Shown here: positions 55,366 through 64,000 of the stretch, piece by piece | Position numbering within the stretch: the first letter of the stretch is position 1 | How the letters are laid out: every line of letters begins with the position of its first letter | Origin: Brachypodium distachyon | Lineage: Eukaryota > Streptophyta > Magnoliopsida > Poales > Poaceae | Direction of reading: 5' to 3' | DNA: 64,000 nucleotides | Assembly: GCF_000005505.3 (NCBI RefSeq) | Contig: NC_016131.3 | Location: 29,627,001-29,691,000, forward strand | The notes under the pieces: generated by a model | What the model was told of the DNA's origin: nothing | The model's database searches: none | The model's input: only the letters and a program-made list of their open reading frames with translations | Translations under genes and position numbers: made by a program

Positions 55366-57956
55366 AAAAGAACCCCGGGTTTTGTAGAAAGTCCAGTTCA
55401 GCCTTCAAATTGGACTGCGTGTTGTTTTCTTGAAAAAAGGAAGGACCAAAACGCAAAATTGCCATGACGGACGAAACCCAACGATGGAAACACTACTCCT
55501 TTTATTATTAGGTAAATATACGGTACGTCATATTTGTCGCATGTATTTCTATTTTCTCATATACTTTCTCCGTTTTAAAAAACGCAATGCTTATAACTTT
55601 TGTTAACTGTCAATTCTCCGGAAAGAATGTGTACCATATGTGGTATTTGTCGCGTGTATTTATGTTTCCTATGTAGTCCCTCTTTTTTTTACAGCAAAGC
55701 ACCCCTTTATTCATTAATGATCAGAGTTACTCCCTTTGTTCCTACTTAATTGGCGCCGGAAATTTCACAAAAAAAGCCTTGCTATTTTCCGAAATCGACC
55801 TGCAGTCCATGTTCTATCAGAATTTCTTTAAGTAAGAGAGGTACGATGCAAGGTTGACTGTCAAATCTACCCAACCTTCCTCCTAGTTCCTATGTACTCT
55901 CTCCGTTTCAAAACACAGTGCTTATAAATTTTGTTGACTGTCAAACCTTTTTAAATTTGACTAAGCTTTACATAAGAAATATCTACATCTACGGTGTCAA
56001 ACTAAGATATTATGAAAATATATTTCACAACGAATCTACCAATATTCATTTGACATGGTAGATGTCTATATTTTTAGTTATAAAATTGATCAAAATTTAC
56101 AAAGTTTGACAATGAACAAGAGTTATATGCCCTACATTTTGCAACAGAAAGCATATGCTTTTTTGTTGTTGAGAATATCAGGGCCATGTATTAAACCAAT
56201 CAACCTTTGTAGGACCATTTTGAAAATAAAATTATGCGTAAGTCCTTGTGGAAAAAACATCATTTTTCTCCAGCACTTGCTGGTGGTGCGTCGCGAGCGA
56301 AGCTCAATGCTGCCCGTGGGCCTATGAACCACTTTGTGGCCAAGTCACTGGTTGGAGCCAAAAGACGCCGATGATGGTGATCCTAGAAACGAACCATTGT
56401 CCCACAGAAGAAGACAACGAAGTGGATGACCACCCCAGATTCAGCCAGAGTGATCCGGAGAAATCTAGCCTCACAAGCTCGGCAATGAAGTCAAAACTAG
56501 TCAAGCATCACTGATCGAAGAAGAAGCATCAAAACACGAAGACAAAACCAAATCCATGTCTAGAAAGAGCAGCGACCGAACCCATATTCTACCGCACGGT
56601 GCCATTGTATCCACCATTTGGGACGGAGCCAAAATTGAGTTGTAAGGAGCAAATAAAGAACATTACAATAATGGAGGTGGCAATTGAGCTTGTATTCTAG
56701 CAATCTTATTTTTTTTTTACTCTAAAATACCATTGCTTTTTACCTTGCATCGAAATTGTTAGGGAGGGCAAAGCCTAAATCTGTTAGTGTCTACCGTAGC
56801 ACCACTGTTGCGGAACTAAACCCTAATTATAAGAGACCTAACCAGCACACCACAATGCAGATCCGAGTACCCACCCCCTCCTGTCTCGGAGCGGCAGGCA
56901 GAGGAGGAAGGACCCATTGCCTCACCGGTGGCGATGCGCTTTTTTCAGAGAGATGGGAGACTAGGTTCTCTATCTTCCAATTTCATGCAAAGTGGTTTAT
57001 TTCCCATGTATGATGTATGAACTATATGGTCATAAACATACGTAAAAATAGCCACCCTCATTTATTCCAACCACTGTTGTGAGCACCAACCTCTACCACA
57101 AAAAATACGACATTTCAAGTAGGGTTTAAATGAATGTGGCAACACATCATGTACCCAATCATGTATCAATGTGCAAATCAAGTTTAGCTTTGAGACACAA
57201 TGACAAATCTGAGGATTGAGTGAACGGAAACTTCCTCCCGAGAAGGCCATAGATGCCTATGAGTTTTACTTCCGAGTAGATTTCCTGTTAAGCCAAGAGG
57301 CAACTGCATTGCAACATTGAGTAGAGAGGTGCAATTAAGAGTCAATTGTGATAGGAGCTCGAGGATCAATTTGTCCTTGTGTTGTTAGATTTCTCATATT
57401 ATAATTTGCTCCTTGAGTATTTCATGGAGCAAGTACATTTTTTCAGTGATCTGCCCCAATTTCCAGAGATTATGAGGAACTGACAACCTAATGGGCGCGA
57501 TAGTACGATGTGTCTTCCAGGGTACACTACAAGCGTGTAAGCAGAATGAACATAAATCATGTAGACATATCGCAAAAATGCACACGGCACACAACTAGCA
57601 ATAGATCACCTGCCGCGAAGAATAAAACAAAGTTACAACACAACATCTACTCCAAATAAAACAGGGTTACAACATCTACTCCAAGATCTACAAGTAACTG
57701 CAGGACATAAAGTTATTCACGCTGGAGCGACAAGCTCCAACATCTCTCGGCCTTCGCGACCCAGACAAGAAAGAAAATTGTTATAGCCACAACAATGGCT
57801 GTAAGCATGATTACATCAGATAAAACATTGTAGCATCTAATAAAACCTAAACCTACCAGTCCCCCACTCTCAAGTTATAGTACAACCAGTTGGCCTACAC
57901 AGGAGGTTCACTCAAGGATGATGTTCCGGTCCCAGTTAAAATGAGCAGCACCCCAC
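55366..57956. other. Intergenic region and ZML 3' UTR
   Basis: Contains partial Stowaway-like ends near 55563 (TTTCTCCGTTTTAAAAAACG) and 55898 (CTCTCTCCGTTTCAAAACAC). A stretch around 56280-56620 has the composition of old retroelement leader sequence but no domain. About 57600-57956 is the probable 3' UTR of the GATA gene. Confidence 0.45.
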
Positions 57957-60900
57957 TCATGTTGAAGACTCATGACCATTGGTGACCACTGCTGTGGGAT
58001 TTTCTTGTTCAGCGGCAGGTGCTACAACAGCATTTCCATTCTGTTAAGAGAGTAAATTCAAGCTTCAACACGACATGGCATTTTGGCTCTCGGGAGAATC
58101 AACAGTAAAATAAAAAAATTATATAAGACCATAAAAAATCTGATTTTTTTTGCAGAAAATGCCAGTAAATTTTCATGCTAAGAACATTTTTGCCGAGACC
58201 TGGACAAGAATATACATCTGTAAGTCTTTTCAAAATTCTTGGAAATGTTGATTTTTTTTCTTTCACCAGGGAGTGTGTGCTCCTGAAAACCACTCCGAAT
58301 TGCTGCTTCAACCAGCAGTCATTTAAATTATCAGGTCATACCCAAAAAATTAGATGAAGATGGGAAAACAAAATCCGAAGTTGTAGGCGATACTTATAAC
58401 AGAAGATCTTATGCTTGTTGCCTGAAATGGGAGTAACTTGAATAACTTACATGCCATCAAAAAACAATGTTACATCACAATATGCGCCTCAACGCGGTGC
58501 AATTTTGTCAAGCCATGGAAGTTAACCCATGGTTAATAAATAATTGATTCCATGACAAGCAAGACACTGACCCATTGACACAACCGGAATTTCAAACCTT
58601 CTGAAGCCATCAAGTTGTAGTTTACGATTTCAAGTGTGTATTGAAAGTGGTCAATTTAAACTATTTCCCAGCTTACAATTAAATAAACCGTTGTCAGTCT
58701 TCCAATTTAGAATGAAATAGCTACAGCCAGAGACTTGTGCCCAGAACATGGAACCATAATTTTATTTATGGTTTAAAAGATCAAAACAACATAGATTAAT
58801 CAGTTTTTCAGTCAATATTTTCGAAAGTTTTGGCTACTTATTAGTATTGGACACCATCATCAGGACAGTCGTCATGCAAGATGCAGTACTTCTAATTCAT
58901 CAGACAATTAGATGCGGACTCAACCCACTTGAGCAAGCCAAATAGACTCATCCTGACGCAAGTCAAAAAGACGTCCAGCTAATAAATAAGAGACTTACAC
59001 TATCATTTGGAGCTGATACCATAACCTGAAGAGGAGTGGGAGTAGATTTTGCTAGATCCCTCAACATGCCCTATGGAAAATATAGATGGAAGGGGAAGGT
59101 TAATTACTTCAAATTATATAAAGTGCCGCAAAGAAGTACTCAATCTACTATGAAATACGTACATCAAAATGGACAAGGCTAATATGACGGTATTAGTCAT
59201 TTGTCAAGATTTTCCAGAACAAAGTTAAATGAAACCATACATGCACACCTTGCATCTAAGTTCATGTTGATCTAGATTAAAAAAATTCAACTAGAAATTT
59301 CAACCGAACCAATGTTAGCATAATCATTTTCACAGAAAACAAGGAATAAACTAGACACTAAGCATTCTAGAACTCTAGACTTTACCACCATGACATAAAG
59401 CAAATAAAAAAAGAATGCATTATATTACAGCCAATAGAGCGATTGCAGAGACACAAATGAAATCAAGATAAATGCTGGATTATGGGGTGGTCTAGAAATT
59501 TTAAGAAAAAATGAATTAATAGTAAAGCAAGAAACCTCAAGTTTCGTCTAACGGATAGTGAAGCTTTTACATAGTATATGATCTAAAACTTACATTATAT
59601 GCTCCTACCGGAATCCATATATTTCCCATTAAACTCATATCCAGGTATACAGTGCCACTAGTAAGCATTTACCAGTACCTTATTGGCCCACATGAGACCG
59701 CAAGCATTGCATAATGTTCTTGGCCCATCAGGTCCACGACGCATCATAGGTGTATTCTTTGCATTAATACCACAATGATGGCACCTGGAAGAATGGAAAG
59801 AAGACGGCCATCACCACAATTCACAAAAACTACTCCATATGCTAAAAGGCAGCCAAAAACGGTAATATGTAAATATGTAATAAATAACAATAATATATGG
59901 AAAGAAGCATTTGTACCAACTTTGTACTAAATTCAAGACACTTATTATGGATCGGAAGGAGTATCAGATAATACGCTCAATCTATGCCAAACTTACACAG
60001 CTAACAAAGCAACCAAATTTGAAATATCCCAGGTCAGACAAGCTAGACGGAAGTACGTTTGCCCCAGGAGGATGGCTGGGCAGCATGGCTGGTCGGGAAG
60101 AGGGTTAGATTAGGGATTGGAAGGACGAAATAGACAGGAGATAGACTGCAATAAATTTTCTTGCTTAATAAAAATAGATGCACAATACTCTTTTCTTTAG
60201 GTAAAGCCATCATGGCAAATTTTATTACTTCGGCAAAGAAGATTAGAAGATGCACAATACCCTTTATATAGAGCTGGTCCAACAAACTGAATGTAAGCAA
60301 ATCCCATCTATGAGGAAATATCTTATCTCTAACTGGTTAGATACCCAAGCTAAGGGATAACTTATCTGTAAGTGCTCGTTTGGTTACAGTGTTCCCCGCA
60401 ACAATCCTGGCCCTTTCCCTAGATGGAGTTTCCACATGTTTCCGGGGAAATCCGCAGATGCGTTTGATCGTCAGCCCGACTGTGGCACACCGGCCCGATC
60501 CTCATTGTTTCGACGCAGAAAAAATACACTACTTGCGAGGTCGGGAGGAAACCCTCGCCCCTCACGCGACGTCGCAAACGCTTCGACCTCCTTCACCTCG
60601 CGACCCCTCCTGGCCCCTCGTTCCTCTCCGGCAACCTCTCCTAAGTTTCCATCATCTGCCTCCCTTTCCTGCATCCTCTTTCAAATCGGTGCTAATTCTA
60701 ATCCCAGCTCCCGGTGGTTTTAGGTCTTCACCCCCTCCCCACTCACGAGGGCCGACAATGGCCCGGCTTCGGGATCCCATCTGGCTGGTCTCAGTATTCT
60801 CTCCCCTGCCAACAGATGCCTATTGAAGATCTGTTTGTTTACCACTGATTTGTACTTGTGGTAAGCTACTCACTGATTTAATACTTATTTTCTTTATTTT

Positions 60901-63337
60901 GTAACAAATCTGCGTTTATTTGCTTCAGAATGAAGCCTTTTCTTCATTTGTTCTGTCTGTAAGCCAAGCTGTTTATTAGAACTATCCTCACAAAGTAAAG
61001 TTTGTGGCTAACTGCTTTAGAAACAGCAAATGTGTCTCAATTTGTTTTTTCTTTCTCTTGTGATACCTAATTGACCGATTCTCTCACATTTGGACAGCTG
61101 GACCATCGGTTGAATCCCTCACACTACTATCTCCACCAAAACTGGTGGATTGACACAGGGGTAATTATGGGCAATGCTCAGCATGCTTAGAAACTTAGTT
61201 GATTTAGAAACTAAGTATTTATTTACGTTTGATTTTCTAATTTTTGAATGGTTGCCCCAAAATTTTCAAACCATGTGCTTCATTAGATGTGTAGAATACT
61301 TCGGGAGATGGAGAACTTGCTAGACAACTGCAACTTTCTTTAGATAAAAGGCCTGGAATGTCATTCTTTGTTAGAACTTAGAACTACCATCACAAATTAA
61401 AGTTTGAGGTTAATTGCTTGAGAAGTTGCAAATGTATCTGAATCTCATGTGGAGATACCAAATTCTTTCACATTTGGCCATTTGGGCGATTGGTTGAGTC
61501 CAGGGGTGGAGGCAGGAAAGAAATATAGGGAAGGCCAGCTTATAGTGGTCGAGTCTCGCGGTTTGTCGCGTGATTCCTTGTAGAGCATCGCCATCACCTC
61601 TTATCATTGTGTTATTAATTGCTGGGGTTCGTTGTGATTTTGATGATTGGTTGACAAAGCTACTTGTGTGATACCCTTACACACATTGTCTTTAAGACAC
61701 CATGTCCTCCGAGCAGCTTCCTGGTTTAGCATTAGATTTCACAGTATCCTCCTAGACAGTGTCTTTGGTGATACTGATAAGAAATCATTTACTTTCATTA
61801 GCAAAGCAGAGCAGATGATTACTTGTAAACTAGAGTCTAGTGTAAAGATGATAAAAAAAATCAACCACTTCCTTCAGTTACTGCGAGATCCACACTGGCT
61901 GGACCAAAATGCTCTATCAGTCCTGTGTTAGAAAGAGAAGCAGCTTCTTTTAAATCCCTCCGTATTTGCCTGTTATGTAATTCCCTTTCTGTGCTAGAAT
62001 AGATTTGTTTCCTTGCAATTTATGTTGAATTTAGATCTCCTTTTAAGAAATAACGAATTTAGTTCAGGAATAAAGCTACGACTTATCTTTGTATGCTAGA
62101 ATAGTACTACATAGTACAATGCACAAAAAAGCAGAGTTCTGGTTGGATAACTTGGTATCCTTTGGATACTCATGTATCGTTTTATCTTACTCCATTCCTA
62201 CCTCTAGCTCCAGTGATTGTGTTGAAGCATACATGGATAAGAATTATACATTGCACTTAGGGGACTTATATTTTTTTTTTCTTAAAAGGATGTATGCAGA
62301 ATTATATATTCCAAGAGAATACATAGTCCGAATTTTTGGACATATTTTGTAGTTTATTCTTCACCTTTGGCAGATGATTCCAACATGAGTGTTCTTTTTT
62401 TTGCAAGGAATGAGTGTTCTTAACTCAATGCGATTAGTTAGGGACATGGAGGCAATGGCTTGTGTACCATATCGATGTGCTTCAAATTCTGAACTTTGAG
62501 GGGGCTAATTGATGCATGTAATATTCTTTTAAATTCTAAACTTTCAGGTGGATAATTTATGCATGTAATGTTCTTTTAAATTCTGAACTTTTATCTGGGA
62601 GACTACTAAAATTATGAACTTTGAGATGGTTACCTGATTATCTAGATTCTGAACTTTGGATTTGCTTGATGCCTTAACATGCCTCTTAAACTCTCAGCAC
62701 AATAATTAAGTCAATGTTTTGTACCATTGTGATGTATTATGGTTTTGTTTGCTCCACACGTGATAATTTATTTACATTTGGATGGGGTAACAAAGTTTGT
62801 CACATGTCCTACTAAGGATAACTGTGCAAGCTTCTCATTTTCCAGAACTAGATCCTTGTTTTTCAGTTGTGTATGCCTGGGATTTACACCCCTTTACCTT
62901 GTTCCCAAATGTAGACAAGGAGCTAGGGAGTTCTCCCCAGCGGCACCTCAAAATCCCCTCTGGGAATGTATGCCCTGGGTTTTCCTCCCTTTGTAACCAA
63001 ACAAAGACTAATTGATAAATTTTTAGTTTAAATGATATTATTCCAAACTAAAACATAACAAGGATTACGTCCCACAGTTAGAGGCAGCTAGGGCTGACTG
63101 GGCCTAGCATGCGGGTAACCCAGACATATAGCAGGCATCTATAAATATTGTTGGAAATTTTCAAATGCATATAAACCAATAACAACTAAATACATTTCGT
63201 GAACTTACTCAGCAGCAGACGGAGGCCGACCTTCCACAGATCCCCAATTTGGGGAGCCATCTGGAGTTGCCAATTCTGATGTTGCTTCATCAGGCTTTGG
63301 TTTTGAAGATGTAAACTGACCTCTATTGCGCTGCATC
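57957..63337 (-). CDS. GATA zinc-finger factor, TIFY-CCT-GATA (ZML) class, 3' part
   Basis: Four exons on the minus strand: 63337-63209, 59784-59679, 59070-58999, 58040-57957 (stop TGA at 57959-57957). The first visible exon starts with [17 protein letters not shown], the residues that follow the CCT domain (VALR) in ZML proteins, so the TIFY and CCT exons must lie beyond base 64000. Exon 59784-59679 encodes the GATA finger [18 protein letters not shown] then [11 protein letters not shown], spacing C-x2-C-x20-C-x2-C, the class-specific x20 loop. Next come [17 protein letters not shown] and an Ala/Glu-rich tail. ZML proteins are nuclear DNA-binding regulators linked to light and stress responses. 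The frame continues cleanly across each junction. The gene is cut by the window edge, not broken. Confidence 0.9.
59905..59961. mobile_element. Stowaway right-half fragment
   Basis: TTTGTACTAAATTCAAGACA followed by CTTATTATGGATCGGAAGGA matches the right half of the element at 40430-40522. The left half is missing. It lies in the ZML intron. Confidence 0.7.
60372..63008. mobile_element. 2.6-kb TIR element in ZML intron (TAA duplication)
   Basis: Left end GTGCTCGTTTGGTTACAG; right end TGTAACCAAACAAAGAC, inverted over about 17 bp with three mismatches. TAA flanks both sides (60369-60371 and 63009-63011). The left 450 bp are GC-rich and leader-like, and the rest is AT-rich with internal duplications. 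No transposase is seen. The TAA duplication suggests PIF/Harbinger, but the terminus is not the classic one, so the superfamily is inferred. Confidence 0.65.
60976..61503. repeat. Diverged duplication inside the ZML-intron element
   Basis: Segments 60976-61125 and 61369-61503 are related: AACTATCCTCACAAAGTAAA versus AACTACCATCACAAATTAAA, and CTCTCACATTTGGACAGCTG versus TTTCACATTTGGCCATTTGG. Spacing is about 390 bp. Confidence 0.6.
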
Positions 63338-63591
63338 CTATAGAAACAAGGCAAATATGACAAATGATTAGTGGTGTCTATGCATAACAAGTGCAAAAGT
63401 AACTTAGATAACAAGCACCAACAGCAAAATGTAAGAGTGGACACGAATGTTTTTAAACCCTTATGGCGAACTGTGCGGACCGAGACCCTTCACAACATTA
63501 TGACGCTTATGGTGTGTTGCGAGACGACTTCATAGACACATACTAACTTAATATGACACGCAAATTAAATCACAACACCAACTTAGCATCA

Positions 63592-64000
63592 TAGTTTTCA
63601 AGCCGCCGAGTCGCCCTCTCACAGACTAGGGGACTACCGGACTAGGTGGACTAGTCTGTGACTAGGCTGGACTAGTTGACCCAAGTCGACTTGACTAGTA
63701 GGAATATTTATAGCTCATTTAGTGCATCAGAGATAGGTTTAGCAGCATCAGTTGAAGAGAAAGAGACACAGGATAGCAAACAGCACTAGATTTCAGAAGT
63801 CAGAACACATTCTCGAAAGAAAAAATCAGAACAGACCACACAGCATGTCACAGACAACACAGGCACATGAGAAATGGAGAACAGAGGAGTGGGGGACTAG
63901 GAGAGGGGGACTAGCCTGGGGCGCCGGCGAGTGGTGGCAGAAGTGGAGTTGGGGCGGCAGAGGTGGAGGAGTCAGGCGGTGTGCAGATTTCTGGAGAGGA
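63592..64000. mobile_element. hAT-like element entering from the right edge (partial)
   Basis: Begins TAGTTTTCAAGCCGCCGAGT and then has many GACTAG/CTAGTC motifs (63636-63700). This resembles the TAGTTTTnAA ends of hAT elements such as the one at 53656. It turns GC-rich near 63890 and continues past the window. It sits in an intron, or in the unseen 5' part, of the ZML gene. Confidence 0.45.

Noticed and set aside
54862..55465. Pro/Ser-rich minus-strand frames that look like an extensin
   Set aside because: No SPPPP-type periodic motif or signal peptide; the composition comes from a G-rich DNA repeat.

Overview
The window is nuclear DNA of a grass, probably a pooid (Brachypodium/Triticeae-like) or close relative. 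The evidence is spliced plant genes with GT-AG introns, GC-rich 5' exons, and many Stowaway MITEs beginning CTCCCTCCGT and flanked by TA. No bacterial, organellar or viral block was seen. Species and chromosome cannot be fixed without a search.

Seven protein genes are supported: (1) 69-6769 (+) RDR2, the RNA-directed RNA polymerase of the 24-nt siRNA/RdDM pathway (maize MOP1 type), complete in four exons. (2) 11680-12757 (-) an EDR2 C-terminal-domain (DUF1336) protein, two exons. (3) 23250-25265 (+) an intronless EXO70G exocyst subunit. (4) 34488-35257 (+) an OXIDATIVE STRESS 3-like protein, two exons. (5) 37274-42067 (+) choline monooxygenase, ten exons, all iron-ligand motifs intact. (6) 45217-52509 (-) SERRATE, twelve exons, the zinc-finger cofactor of miRNA processing. 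(7) 57957 to beyond the right edge (-) a GATA factor of the TIFY/CCT/GATA (ZML) class, of which the last four exons are visible. One tRNA-Glu(CUC) gene lies at 43192-43263 (-).

Between and inside the genes are DNA transposons whose ends and target-site duplications (TSDs) can be read directly. These are a PIF/Harbinger element with transposase remnant and nested repeats (13989-16178), a Pack-MULE-like Mutator element with 9-bp TSD (17483-18614), a 162-bp hAT hairpin MITE in a SERRATE intron (48740-48901), a 1.07-kb hAT element with perfect 8-bp TSD (53656-54722), a 2.6-kb TAA-flanked element in a ZML intron (60372-63008), and seven full or nearly full Stowaways. There are also a LINE 3' fragment after CMO, an NB-ARC resistance-gene fragment, and an unusual tandem array of about 190-bp units (32.2-33.8 kb) capped by a hAT-like MITE that abuts the OXS3-like promoter.

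Two small-RNA-pathway genes (RDR2 and SERRATE) lie about 38 kb apart; the genes are otherwise functionally unrelated, as is usual for plant gene neighbourhoods. I found no convincing new multi-gene system. The most interesting unexplained structures are the 190-bp array, the CACGTG-rich tandem repeat inside the Harbinger element, and the GC-rich cargo of the Pack-MULE-like element.
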